In this document: piece after piece, positions 32,816 through 43,324 of the stretch
Position numbering within the stretch: the first letter of the stretch is position 1
How the letters are laid out: each line of letters starts with the position of its first letter
From: Proteles cristata cristata
Taxonomy: Eukaryota; Chordata; Mammalia; Carnivora; Hyaenidae
DNA: 64,000 bases
Direction: 5' to 3'
Assembly (NCBI GenBank): GCA_017311185.1
Contig: JAESUZ010003487.1
Span: 2,204,001 to 2,268,000 of the forward strand
Notes under the pieces: generated by a model
What the model was told of the DNA's origin: nothing
The model's input: only the letters and a program-made list of their open reading frames with translations
The model's database searches: none
Translations under genes and position numbers: made by a program

Positions 32816-33559
32816 ATCAGCTCTGTGTTTAAGGGAGAGCACTCTAATGGGAGTAGCGAGAAACAGAAAGCTCAGAGCCCACTCTTCCAAGCTAGACTCT
32901 TGGAAGACAGCTTATCTTCTCTCTCTTCTTGGTCTTCTCTCTCTTCACTCTCCATGCCATTCCCCTAAAATCTAATGACGGTTCACTTAGTCTCAAATCT
33001 ATGCTTCATAAATTGATAAATATACTGCAGGGTGGGACTCAGGAAAAGGAGATTTTAAAGGATCATCAAACCCTTCGATGATCATTATTAAGTAAGCAAG
33101 GGAAAAGGCCCATTTCTCAACTGTTTCCTTAAAGGTGAAGAAATTAAACTTAGATTCTGGGCAAGAGGCATTTAGCCAATGTAGAGCCTCAGATTAAATG
33201 GTGAATAAATCTCTGCTTTGTGCCTGGCACATAGCAGTCCTCAATAATGTTTTTAGAAATAAATACAGGAATTTAAAGAAAAAAACAAATTTTGTGGTAA
33301 GTGTTATATAGATATGGCCAAGAAAGACGTTGTGAGATGAGAAAATAACACATAATCTTAAACGAGTGTTGAAGAAAAAATTAAGAACGAAGAGAAAGGA
33401 ATATTCAATCATTTAACAAGATAGCAAGCCTCTGAGTTGTCTCTTAAGTTCTTTCCATCCCTTTCAAACAATTAGAAAGAAAGAAAAAGAAGTAATAAGT
33501 TGTAAAGTTATATAAAAGAGTAAGATACTGCACCTTCAGAATACAAACAAGACAAAAAC
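32816..33559. other. unassigned sequence with possible MIR traces
   Basis: 'gtgcctggcacatagcagtc' near 33220 is a MIR/L2-type end. The rest is unrecognised. Confidence 0.4.
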
Positions 33560-33725
33560 AAAATTAATGTAATCCATCGTAGCAACAATTTAAAGAAAAT
33601 CATATCATATTGACAGATGCAGAATAAACATTTGACCAAGTCCAGTACCCATTCATGACAAAAGCTCTAAGCAGACTAGAAATAGAGGGCAATTTCTTCA
33701 GCTTGAGAAAGTATAAAAAAAGGAA
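33560..33725 (+). repeat. L1 ORF2 fragment
   Basis: 'gatgcagaataaacatttga' followed by 'cattcatgacaaaagctcta' and 'ctagaaatagagggcaattt' is the L1 reverse transcriptase region (A-x-K-A-F-D type). Confidence 0.75.
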
Positions 33726-34019
33726 ATTATACAAACCGGACACCAAAGACTTTTATGGATGCAGAGAGGAAAAATAAATTGTTTCTTATGTGACAATTTA
33801 CCAAGGCACAACGTGCAAGAGAGGTGAAAGAGATTAAGGAAAAGAATAACGAAGTAAGAGAAAATAAAGAAAAATAAGAAAGTAAAACAAAAATAAGGAT
33901 CTGTCTTCAATATCCAAAATGGAAAATTTTAACAGTCAACAGAAACACCACCCTGGGACAGGCATGTTCTCCCCAACAAGTTCCAGCCAGAGAGATCTGG
34001 TTTCTCACATCTAGAGAGC
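33726..34019. other. unassigned sequence
   Basis: Purine-rich to about 33900, then ordinary sequence. Confidence 0.35.
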
Positions 34020-34240
34020 TCCTGTTCTTTGTCCTAGAGAATGATTAGGAAATTGAGAAGAAATATGCCCAAGATTCAGGGATTACTAACTACTATCTAA
34101 CGAGAATGATGATTAAAATATTGTGATTAAGAATCAGGGACCTTTAGCCCCTTTGAGTGCTGATTACAAAGTGATTAGTAGGGATTACTGTGAGATTAAC
34201 AATGTTTGCAAGGAAGATGATTTGATTCATTCCAGGCGTT
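34020..34240. promoter_or_regulatory. homotypic GATTA cluster, candidate enhancer
   Basis: Eight GATTA pentamers occur on the plus strand within 156 bp, starting at 34043, 34081, 34111, 34125, 34162, 34173, 34183 and 34194. The last four are spaced 11, 10 and 11 bp, about one helical turn each. GATTA is the core for K50-type homeodomain proteins (OTX, CRX, PITX and GSC families). A ninth occurs at 34432. The sequence is otherwise unique. Function is inferred from motif density and phasing. Confidence 0.4.
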
Positions 34241-34539
34241 AGGGACAGAGGTGGCAGATGGTTTAGTTATACCAAGAGAAACTAAAACACACAGTAAAAG
34301 ACAGTTAGATTCTTATTCTCCTTCATTTGAAGAAGGAAAAAATAGCTCTTGATGGGCGAGGACATGTTGTTTAAAGTTATGTAAGGCTGATGTCATACCT
34401 TTTCGATTTGTCAAGAGTGCAAAAATGATGTGATTAGTTTCTGTCTGGGAGGAATGGGGAGATCCAGATAATGACAACATTAAGGCTAAGGTGCCGCTTT
34501 GTCCTTTCTATATTAATAAAAAGCCCTTTGATGAGAATT

Positions 34540-35140
34540 TATAATGTGAACTAACTTGCTTGATTCACTATTTAGACAGGTGCGGAAGGAAATAGAGTGG
34601 TTTAGATGTTTAAACTAGTACTTGCATATGCAGATGACATGTTAATGATTTTATCAACTGATGAGTCTGTAAAAACCATCCCTTGAATTTTTGAAACATA
34701 TGCTTTCAGCAGCTGGTTCTAAAATAAGTTTAAGAGCAACTATTTGCTTGATAGGGCTGACAAATAGGAACAGGTGATTGTCTTAGATGAGGTGGTTGTT
34801 TAAAAATGAACCAATTGGGGGTTTAGGAGCATTTGGGAAGAGTCAAAACAATGAAAAATCAAACAGAAAATAGATGTAGCAGATAAGTTAGTGTCTCTCG
34901 AGCAGAGTTGGAAGTTATTTTATTGTACTGAATGTGTTGTTAATCAAAAAAATTTCTCATTGCCTTGAGCCATATGGAAGTGATTTGCCATGTTTTTCTT
35001 GCTGTCCATTTGCAATGTTATGTTTGAGGGAGCTGGCGAAGTGCCTTTGAAAAAAATACTGTCCTTACAAAGGTACCTTAATGAGCTGATTGAAGACAAG
35101 ATTCTTTGCACAGCAACCATGAGTGAATGGTCGTCTTAAC
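34540..35140 (+). pseudogene. possible non-LTR reverse transcriptase relic (YADD)
   Basis: One reading frame gives the residues MFKLVLAYADDMLMILS at about 34606-34656, with the YADD box at 34627-34638. It continues, with about nine stops, to near 35140. L1 in mammals usually has FADD, so an older LINE clade (for example Tx1-like) is possible. Only the YADD neighbourhood is convincing. The rest does not align clearly to a domain. Confidence 0.3.
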
Positions 35141-35495
35141 TTTAAGAAGAGTCTATATAAAAAAGACCTTGACCAAAAAATTCTTTCTCAAATAATTCTG
35201 TTACTCTGAGACATACGTAGGAAGCATGTACACTACGTACACTGACTGTTTAGAATTACCTATAGAAGAGCCTTTCCAGTCTATACACTTTGCAAGCATT
35301 ATTTTAATCTTTTAAAAACCTTTAACATGATGAAGAGACTAATTTAGAACTACTAAGAGGCCACTGAATCTTCTCTTGAGGCAAAATGATATCAGGGAAA
35401 AGAGTCCAGAAGTGAGAGTCAAGAGATCTGACCAGGACCAAGCTGACCACTGTTTGTCGTGTGCACCTACTCATCACCTGCAGGGGGAAAAGGAA
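35141..35495. other. unassigned sequence
   Basis: No repeat recognised before the SINE cluster. Confidence 0.35.
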
Positions 35496-35508
35496 AGTAG
35501 TAATAGCT

Positions 35509-35705
35509 GGGGCACCAGGGTGGCTCAGTTGGTCGAGTGTCTGACTTTGGCTCAGGTCATGATCTCACGGTTCATGAGTTCGAGCCCCACATCAGGCTCT
35601 GTGCTAACAATGTGGAGTCTGGATCTGTGTGTGTGTCTCTCTCTCTGCCCCTCCCCCACTAGCACTGTCTCTCAAAAATGAATAAACATTAAAAAAAATT
35701 TTTTT
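35509..35705 (+). mobile_element. felid SINEC with TSD
   Basis: An approximate TSD is 'agtagtaatagct' at 35496-35508 and 'agtagaatagct' at 35708-35719. First of six same-strand SINEs. Confidence 0.94.
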
Positions 35706-35753
35706 GAAGTAGAATAGCTAATGTTTACAAAATTTACTGGACTGTTCATTTTT

Positions 35754-35956
35754 AGGGGCACCTGGGTGGCTCAGTCAGTTAAGCACCCAACTTCAGCTGG
35801 GGTCATGATCTCACAGATCATGGATTTGAGCCCCATGTCAGGCTCTGTGCTGACAGCTCAGAGCCTGGAACCTACTTCAGATTCTATGTCTCCCTCTTTC
35901 TCTGCCCTCCTCAGGTCATGCTTTGTCTCTGTCTCTCTCAAAAATAAATAAATTTT
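35754..35956 (+). mobile_element. felid SINEC, host of the next insertion
   Basis: It opens 'aggggcacctgggtggctca'. Its A-rich tail lies directly against the TSD of the next SINE. Confidence 0.94.
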
Positions 35957-35972
35957 AAAAAATAGTTTTTAT

Positions 35973-36188
35973 GGGGCGCCTGGGTGGCTTAGTCGGTTAA
36001 GCGTCCGACTTTCCGACTTTCGCTTAGGTCATGATCTCGCGGTTTCTGGGTTCGAGCCCCGCGTCCAGCTCTGTGCTGACTGAGAGCTCGGAGCCGGGAG
36101 CCTGTTTCAGTCTGTGACTCCCTCTCTCTCTGTCCCTCCCCTGCTCACGCTGTCTCTCTCTCCTAGAAATAAATAAAAAAAACATTTA
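35973..36188 (+). mobile_element. young felid SINEC with 16-bp TSD
   Basis: The perfect TSD 'aaaaaatagtttttat' lies at 35957-35972 and 36189-36204. CpGs are well kept ('ggttcgagccccgcgtc'). A small internal duplication ('cgactttccgactttcgc') follows box A. Confidence 0.97.
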
Positions 36189-36297
36189 AAAAAATAGTTT
36201 TTATAACTTACTTCCTCTCCCAACAACAACCTGTGGTAGATTCTGCTATCATCCCCATCTTACAGGAAACTTCATGGAGATAAAAGAATATATCAGA

Positions 36298-36503
36298 GGG
36301 GCCTTGAGTGGCTTAGTCAGTTAAGCATCTGACTTTGGCTCAGGTCATGCTCTCACAGCTGCGGAGTTTGAGGCCTACATCAGGCCCTGGGCTGTCAGCT
36401 TCAGATTCTGTGTCTCCCTCTCTCTGCCCCTCCCCAACTCGTGCTCGGTCTCTCTCTCTTTTTCTCTCTCTCTCTGTCTCAAAAATAAACATTTTTAAAA
36501 AAT
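36298..36503 (+). mobile_element. felid SINEC with TSD
   Basis: The perfect 12-bp TSD 'gaatatatcaga' lies at 36286-36297 and 36504-36515. The centre is shortened at 'gggctgtcagcttcag'. Confidence 0.95.
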
Positions 36504-36798
36504 GAATATATCAGAACTCCTATGAGAATGGATTAGGAAAACATAAGGGGTTTTTTGATTGTTTTGAGGGTTTTTTGGTCATGATAATAATATGTTATCT
36601 CAACTGCAGCAGAGAAGTTTGGGTGTACTCCAGACTAAGAATGAAGGAGACAGACGAAAATCTCCTTCATGATTAAAGAGAAAGCTTAGCAAACTATACA
36701 TAGAAGAATAAGTTCTTAATTTGATTTAAAAAAATCTGTATAAAACCTACAACAAATATCATACTTAGTGGTGAAATAGTAAAAGTTTTCTTCTCTGA

Positions 36799-37023
36799 GG
36801 GGTGCCTGATGGTTCAGGTGGTTAAATGTCCGACTCATGATTTCACCTCAGATCATGATCTCACAGTCTTGAGATCAACCCCTGCATCAGGCTCTAAGCT
36901 GAGAGTGGAGTCTGCTTAAGATTCTGTCTCTCCTCTCCTCTGCCCCTCCCCTGTTTGTGCTCTCTCTTTCACACACAAAGGTAAGCAATTAATTAATTAA
37001 CAATTAGAAATCTTTTAAAAAAT
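36799..37023 (+). mobile_element. felid SINEC, diverged, with TSD
   Basis: An 18-bp imperfect TSD begins 'aaaagttttct' at 36781-36798 and 37024-37041. The head is diverged ('ggtgcctgatggttcaggt'). Confidence 0.9.
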
Positions 37024-37259
37024 AAAAGTTTTCTCCCCTGAAATACAGAACAAGACACTCATTGCCACTGTCTTTATCAACATTAATCTACAGTTCTTAG
37101 CCAATGCAGAAAGGTAAGAAAAAGAAATAAAAGTTATAAGAATGGCAAAAGAAGAAATAGAAAACTCATTATTCACTGATGACATGAATGTAGAAAATAT
37201 GAAAGACTCTGCAGTGAATGTAAGGTCACTGGACACAAGGTTGATATAAAAAAATCAAT

Positions 37260-37375
37260 TTGGGGGCACCTGGCTGGCACAGTCAGAAGAACATATGACT
37301 CTTGATCTTGGGGTTATGAGTTTGAGCCCCATGTTGAGTGTAGAGATTACCGAAAACAAATACATAAATAAACTT
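37260..37375 (+). mobile_element. short older SINEC with TSD
   Basis: Head-only type: 'ttgatcttggggttatgag', 'gttgagtgtagagattac'. The perfect 12-bp TSD 'aaaaaaatcaat' lies at 37248-37259 and 37376-37387. Confidence 0.92.
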
Positions 37376-37955
37376 AAAAAAATCAATGCTGTTTCTATAA
37401 AACAACAACAAACAATTATAAAATGAAGAAACCTTAATAATACTTAGAAATAACAAGCGCTGTTAAGAATATAAAAAGGAACTTGTGCATGGTTGGTAGG
37501 AATGTAAATTGGTGCAGCCACTATGGAAAACAGTATGGAGGTGCCTTGAAAAATTAAAAATAGAACTACAATATGATCCAGCAATTCCACTTCTGGGTTT
37601 TATCTGAAGAAAACAAAAACACCAGTTTGAAAAATTATATGCACATCCATGTTCATTGCAGCATTATTTACAGTAGCCAAGACATAAAAACAAGCTAAGT
37701 GGCCATCGTGGACAAGTGGATTTAAAAAATGTGGTGTATATATATTTCAGTGGAATATTACTTAGCCATAATAATGAAGAAAACCTTGTCATTTGCAAAA
37801 ATATGAATGGATCTTGATGGCATTATGCTAAGTGAAGTAAGAGACAGAGAAAGATAAATACCATATGATCTCACTTACATATGGAATCTGCAAAACAAAA
37901 AACAAAAAAGAAAACTCAAGCTCATGAATATAGAAAATAGATTGGTGGTTCAGTT

Positions 37956-38640
37956 ATTCATTTGATGTTTATTCGAGGATGTATTATGTACCAAGCACTT
38001 TATTCAAAGTTTGTGCTACGTTTGTTTAAAAATGAGCTCTGTCAGGGCGCCTAGGTGGCTCACTCAGTTCAGTGTCTGACTTTTGAGTTAGGCTCAGGTC
38101 ATGATCTCATGGTTCATGGATCTAGCCCCATGTTGGGCTCTGCACTGATAGCTTGGGATTCTCACTCCCTCTCTCGGCTCCTCTTTCTCTCTCATTCTCT
38201 CTCTCAATAAATAAATAAATAAACATACACTTAAAAAGACGACCCCTGTCTTCATGGAGCTGCATTCCAGCGGGACAAAAGATAAGCAATGAACCTAATA
38301 AATACATCAATTTTGCAATACGTAGAGGAAGATAAGTGCTATGGGAAAAATAGCACGGCCAAGTAATTTGGAAATAAGAGGATGGGGTAACAGGTTGTAA
38401 TTTTAAAATGCAAGAGCTGAGAAATTTTCATTGAGAAATTGCGGAGCTATGACTTTGTCTCAGGAAAGTGTTCCAAAAGGGGAGGATGGCTAATGAAAAG
38501 GTCCCACGGCAAAGGGAATGTCTGGCACATTCTAGAAAGAGAGAAGAGCCAGGGAACCTGGCCAGAAGCAAGTAAGAGACTTAGAGAAGGAGGAGATGCA
38601 GAGAAAGAGGTCTGGATCATACTGTGCCTAAAGAGTGAAT
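37956..38640 (-). repeat. L2 LINE relic, split by a SINE
   Basis: 'tattatgtaccaagcacttt', 'cttcatggagctgcattcca', 'aagataagtgctatgggaaa' and 'ggcaaagggaatgtctggca' follow the reverse L2 order. Confidence 0.8.
38043..38238 (+). mobile_element. felid SINEC
   Basis: It opens 'agggcgcctaggtggctcac' and ends with four AAAT units. The TSD is not clear. Confidence 0.9.
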
Positions 38641-38718
38641 TTTTTGAGCCTTGTTAGAACAAACCCATTTCTGTTCCTCAGAGAGCACATACACAGTAAA
38701 GAACTGGGCAGTACGTTT

Positions 38719-38901
38719 CTACTTTTTAAAAATGTCCATGTCCCAGGTCTCCGAGCCTTTGCACAACTTCAGATTTGGTAAATAAACATCCAGATTCTTC
38801 TTATAAGCATAGATAGCTGGAAGCAAAATACTTTTAGCCATGGGTTGAAATCTCTCCAGGGAGAAATCAAAGTTTTTTGCCTTTCGAAAATTGCCAGTGA
38901 C
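38719..38901 (-). other. candidate terminal coding exon, unidentified
   Basis: On the minus strand a pyrimidine-rich stretch and 'cag' (acceptor) precede an open stretch of 60 codons ending in TAG. It begins VTGNFRKAKNFDFSLERF, includes LLPAIYAYKKNLDVYLPN and ends WDMDIFKK. An in-frame stop lies just upstream of the acceptor. The composition is protein-like, with no low complexity or repeat similarity that I recognise. Joined to the exon at 39053-39162, however, the phases disagree: that exon ends two bases into a codon. A second frame that is in phase is also open for about 43 codons. It could be a real last exon, a decayed gene or chance. I do not recognise the protein. Confidence 0.3.
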
Positions 38902-39052
38902 CTGAGGCAAAAGATTTTAGAGCTTGCTTTCATCAATACCTGTGATACAGTAACACACCTTCCTACCTACCCCGCAGTCCTTCTGATCAAAAGGCTCATG
39001 TTAACATGAAGAGTACAAATCGAAACCCAAACCCTTTGAAGTAGACACTCAC

Positions 39053-39162
39053 CTTATCAGGAACTCATCTGTGATGTCAACATCATAAGAACCCAAACTG
39101 CCATGTTCGAGGCCAAATAGGATTTCGCCAAGTCTCATCTTCCTCTCTGTGTCTTCCAGCTG
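39053..39162 (-). other. candidate internal coding exon, unidentified
   Basis: On the minus strand 'attctttacag' (acceptor) and 'AAG|gtgagtgtc' (a near-perfect donor) enclose 110 bases. Only one frame is open, starting QLEDTERKMRLGEILFGLEH and ending DITDEFLI plus two bases. The intron to the exon at 38719-38901 would be 151 bases. Residue usage (acidic, mixed, no runs) is gene-like. I cannot name a family. Frame disagreement with the next exon and the absence of further recognised exons keep confidence low. Confidence 0.32.
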
Positions 39163-40029
39163 CTGTAAAGAATATTCCTTCCCATTAGGCACTCATCTCC
39201 GATGACACAAAGCAAAAACAAAGGGTATCTACAACCGTACTCTGCATTTTGAAGACAGAGTGGCATGATGAAGATGTGTTTTTCAAATTGGGTTCACCTA
39301 ATATCCTAAAGTCAGTGTAACAAAAAAAGTAATAAGCCTCTCATTGCCTTCTCAGAGACCATCATTTGTAGCAAACATTAATGTATTGCTATATATGAAA
39401 TGTGGTATAAACCATCTAAGAAATTCAGGTTATATGCCAGACCCGAAGTCAAGCACACACAGAGGAAAGGACTTCACCTGCACCACCAGCCGTGCAAACG
39501 AAGGTGGAAATCAGTCTTCATTCTGCATCTGCTTTGGGTTAGAGGCAAAACATTCCTATAGGAAGGATTTTTGCACATTCCATATGCCACTCCCATATTT
39601 CATTTTGAAATTAAAAAAATGGCATGTGAGTTATCTGTGTTTGAACTACGATATTTCAGTGATTGAAAATCATGTATTGTCCCTTTTTTTATATTTCTGA
39701 CATTGGAATATAGCTTACAGTTGGTGGCATCTTACAATTATAATTGTCAGCATTTTAAATTTTTTAGTGGTACATAAAATAATAATGCATCTTACAATTA
39801 ATCCTGCCTTAGAATCAATCAAGTCTGGTATATATACATAAAACTCTTCCCTTGAAAGCCAGATAATTCTTCTAGGAGCGATTATTTAAATATTTCTCTT
39901 GACAGAAACATTATAGATTAAAAGAGATTTAAAGATGTACTAGCTAAATTTGACATGTGACTCTTGTTTGAATCCTGATTTGAACAAATCATTCTAAAGG
40001 ACATTTCAGGGGCAATCAGAAAAATTTGA
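39163..40029. other. unassigned sequence
   Basis: A 118-codon plus-strand ORF (39344-39700) has no domain. A segment at 39379-39438 resembles 40331-40394 (see findings). Confidence 0.4.
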
Positions 40030-40310
40030 ATACTAAGTGCAGATTAGATGATACTAGGAAATTACTGTTAACTTTTTAAAAGTGTAATAATGATATTGTG
40101 ACTTAAGAAAAAGGTTCCTTGTCTTTTAGAGATACAGAGTGAAATGTTATAGATGAAATCATTTATTGTCCGGGATTTACTTTAAAATAATCCAAGGAAG
40201 ATGTGGGGAAGAGTAGAAAGTTGCCGAAATGGGGTGATGGATGCATTAAATTCTTCTCTCTATTTCTGTATGTTTGAAATTTTCCCTAATGAAAAATTAA
40301 AAAAATAATG
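40030..40310 (+). repeat. old L1-type 3' end
   Basis: 'tgataatgatattgtgactt'-like text, 'cttgtcttttagagatacag', 'gggatttactttaaaataat' and 'gtatgtttgaaattttccct' are a common old LINE 3' end in mammals. Confidence 0.6.
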
Positions 40311-40688
40311 TCCCAAATTTGTTGAAAAAGCCAACGTATTGATGTATATTCAATATGGTATATAAACTCTCAGAGAAATTCAAGCTATATACCAAATAAT
40401 CACTGAACTGATTAGGCTTTATTTTAATATGTTAATATTTCCATAAAGACACTCTATATATCCATTAAATTACTTTGAAAAAAATTCCGATTCTCTTAAG
40501 TGATCCTCCAAATTTACATGTAAACAAATTTCCTCATGAAAATGTATATACATTTACATTATATATATTTATTGAATGCTCCTGTATTCCACAGATATTT
40601 GCTAGTATTTAAATTCTTAAAACTATACTGTTTAGGACTATATTTTGTCTGTTGAATGGCTGAAGTTTTGTTAAAAAGCAAGTCTTGA
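40311..40688. other. unassigned AT-rich sequence
   Basis: Contains the second copy of a diverged direct repeat (40331-40394). Confidence 0.35.
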
Positions 40689-40866
40689 GGGGGCACCTGG
40701 GTGGCTCAGTCGGTTGAGCATCTGACTTTGGCTCAGGTCATGATTTCAGGGTTGGGGAGTTTGAGCCCCACATGGGGCTTCCAGGCTGTCAGCATGGAGC
40801 CTGCTCTGGATACTCTGTTCCCTTCTCTCTCTCTGCCCCCCCCCCCATAAATAAACATTTAGAAAA
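40689..40866 (+). mobile_element. felid SINEC, 3' part shortened
   Basis: It opens 'gggggcacctgggtggctca'. A C12-13 run near 40837 precedes a short 'ataaataaaca' tail. Confidence 0.92.
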
Positions 40867-40954
40867 CACTTTATTTAAACAATTCTAACATACACAACTT
40901 TCTATCCAGAAAGTGCACAGTTTGGAGAAGGAGCCTGTGCTGCGTAGCTAGAGT

Positions 40955-41140
40955 GTCAGCAGGGAAGTCGGGCCACTGTGGTTACAATTCCAGCACCGCC
41001 GCCACCGAGAGCTGTGAGACCTGGTGCCCGTCAGTCAGATCCCCCGGCTTCAGTCTCCTCTTTTACTGAATTTGGATATTAGCCACTCAATTGGCTGCAC
41101 AGAGTGCTTGCAGATTCAAATAAATAGTAAATGTAACAGC
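40955..41140 (+). repeat. MIR relic
   Basis: 'tggttacaattccagcaccg', 'gctgtgagacctggtgcccg' and 'tcagtctcctcttttactga' follow MIR order. Confidence 0.6.
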
Positions 41141-41990
41141 CCCTTAAACGGTTAAAAAAAAATTTTTTTTTTAAAGTGCGCTCTTTGTAGCAAGGTTTCA
41201 ATAAAATGCACCGTCGGATTAGAATCTGAGACAGTGTCAACACAGAGCAGTTGGGAGAAAGAAATCAGCCATCTAGGCGATTGTTTTGCTATGTGACACT
41301 GAACAACCGGGTTGGCTGAGTTAGCCCTGACTTATCCAAACAGAGCAGATGCTTCGGTCCTAGAAGGGCAGCCCCTGCCGCAGGCACGGGGAGTCGGTAC
41401 CCGGCTGGGCCCTGGGTTCGCGTCCTGCAGCTCTGTAAGGCTCCAGCCGACCCTGTGCTGAGGAGGTGAAGGGAGGGAACAGCTGATGGGGATTCACAGA
41501 ACCCTGTGTGAGACCTTAAAACACAAGCACGAACAGCAAATGAAGCCCCTCCTCTGCCTGTGTCCTACGCATGTGTTGGGATGGTTCCAGATAGTTTTAA
41601 AAGTTGGCGGCGTTCTAAAATCTATATCCTCCAAGCCTCTTTCCTTTGTTCTGTGTTTCTTGCATCCCCATTGGTAAATGGAGTTAGTCCGTTCTTGGCA
41701 GGAAGGCTTCCCTGGTGTGTGTTGGAGAGAACTGTCCAAGGAGCCAAAACTCTGCTTTTTCAGAATTTCAGCTCTATGCACACAAAGTGAGCTGGCTGGA
41801 ACTGAAAGATATGGGGAAATCAAGCCAAATAGTGTTTTTAATCCTTTTAAGATGACAATAATGTCTTTAATTTATTAAAATGCTTACTTCACTTCTTTGT
41901 GAAACTTTCACGGTATTGGAAACAAATCTCATGTCTCTCTTCACTCTCCCGTAGAATTAAAATACTTTCCACTGGAAATGAGGCAAGGCT
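41141..41990. other. unassigned sequence
   Basis: Overlapping ORFs on both strands at 41486-41878 (up to 109 codons, minus) have no domain, acceptor or donor support. Confidence 0.4.
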
Positions 41991-41999
41991 TTTCTCTGA

Positions 42000-42165
42000 T
42001 TTTCTCTTTCAGCCTCAACAACTTGCTTCTACAATCAACGCCTGTCACTATTAAGCAGTGTGATCTTGCATGTCACTTAACCTCTGAGTAACCCTTTCCT
42101 AACCTGTAAAATGAGTAAGGTTTGATCAGATGCTCCTTTTCAACTTCTAATTCTTTAGCCTTTAT
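42000..42165 (+). repeat. MIR relic
   Basis: 'gtgatcttgcatgtcactta', 'acctctgagtaaccctttcc' and 'aacctgtaaaatgagtaagg' are MIR core text. Confidence 0.75.
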
Positions 42166-42235
42166 CAGGATGCCAGGAAAAAAGGATGCTTTGATTAGTA
42201 TTTTGTTTTGGCAAGTGAGGATTAACCAACACATA

Positions 42236-42427
42236 ACTTTTTTTTTTTTTTTTTGATAGAGAACATGAGTGAGGGAGAGGGACCAAGGCAGAGTGACAGA
42301 GACACTCTTAAGCAGGCTCCATGCCCTGTGTGAGCCCTACATGGGGCTGAATCTCAGGACGATGAGATTGTGACCTGAGCCAAAGTCAAGAGTCAAACAG
42401 GTTAACTGATTAAGCCACTCAGGTGCC
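42236..42427 (-). mobile_element. felid SINEC with TSD
   Basis: The TSD is 'ccaacacata' at 42226-42235 and 'ccaacagata' at 42428-42437 (one mismatch). A T17 tail is preserved. Confidence 0.92.
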
Positions 42428-42499
42428 CCAACAGATATTTTTTCTTATAATTCTTTTTATTCAAAAATATTTCTGTCATGCACTTTGATTCATTAGTAA

Positions 42500-43285
42500 A
42501 CTAAAATATAATGCTAGCAGATTAAACCTGACAAAATATTAAAATAATCATATACAAATTCAAGTAAAATTTATTTGAGAAATGCAAGGTTGGCTTGATA
42601 TTGGTAAAGAGAAAAGATCTAAATATACTGATTGGTATAAAGATATTTTATGATATTCATATATTTCAAAATTCAAAATTCTTATTTCTAAATTAGCACT
42701 ACAAGGAATCTTTATTTGGTTAAAAATTTTATCTTAATTTTTTAAATTGTTTTAATGTTTTTATTTATTTTTGAGAGAGAGAGAGAGAGACAGAGCATGA
42801 GCAGGGTTGGGACAAAGAGAGAGGGAGACACAGAATCTGATGCAGGCTCTAGGCTCTGAGCTGTCAGCAAAGAGCCCTACACAGGGCTCAAATTCATGAA
42901 TTGCAAGATCATGACCTCAGCCAAAGTTGGACACTTAATTGACTGAGCCATCCAGGTGCCCTGATAAAAAATGTTATCTTAAATCAATAGCCAACCTCAT
43001 ACTTATGGGAATTCACAGAATCTTTCCATATGGTCCATGGTCCTTGAACTCCTAAAACTATAAACAAATTTTGAGGGTATGTGTATTTTTGTAGAGTTAG
43101 TTTTTATCAAAGTCCCAGAGAGATAGAGCATACCAAAAATGCTCTTGAGGCATTACTATTATTATCAGGAACAAGAAAAGAATTCTTGCTATTATCACTA
43201 TTATTTAGTAATATTATCGAATTTCTAACTAATTACATAGGACAAGAAACAGAACCAAGAGGCATGCATAATAACTGTTAGGGAT
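42500..43285 (+). repeat. old L1 ORF2 relic, split by a SINE
   Basis: 'gagaaatgcaaggttggctt' before the SINE, then 'aatagccaacctcatactta' and 'attatcaggaacaagaaaag' after it, follow L1 reverse transcriptase-region order. Confidence 0.8.
42737..42964 (-). mobile_element. felid SINEC with TSD
   Basis: Flanks 'taaaaattttatctta' (42721-42736) and 'taaaaaatgttatctta' (about 42965-42981) are an imperfect TSD. The body has a (GA)n run. Confidence 0.93.
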
Positions 43286-43324
43286 GACAAAGTTTAAGCT
43301 ATCATTACTTGAGGATAATATTGT

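Larger units (their letters stand above)
36640..37955 (+). mobile_element. old L1 remnant, discontinuous
   Basis: ORF2 text appears at 36730-36800 and 37041-37250 ('tcattattcactgatgacat'). The 3' part runs 37460-37950: 'ggtgcagccactatggaaaa', 'gatccagcaattccacttct' and 'taccatatgatctcacttac'. A deletion joins the two parts near 37460. Two SINEs lie inside. Confidence 0.88.

Noticed and set aside
41494..41823. 109-codon minus-strand ORF overlapping plus-strand ORFs
   Set aside because: Open frames on both strands and no coding signature.
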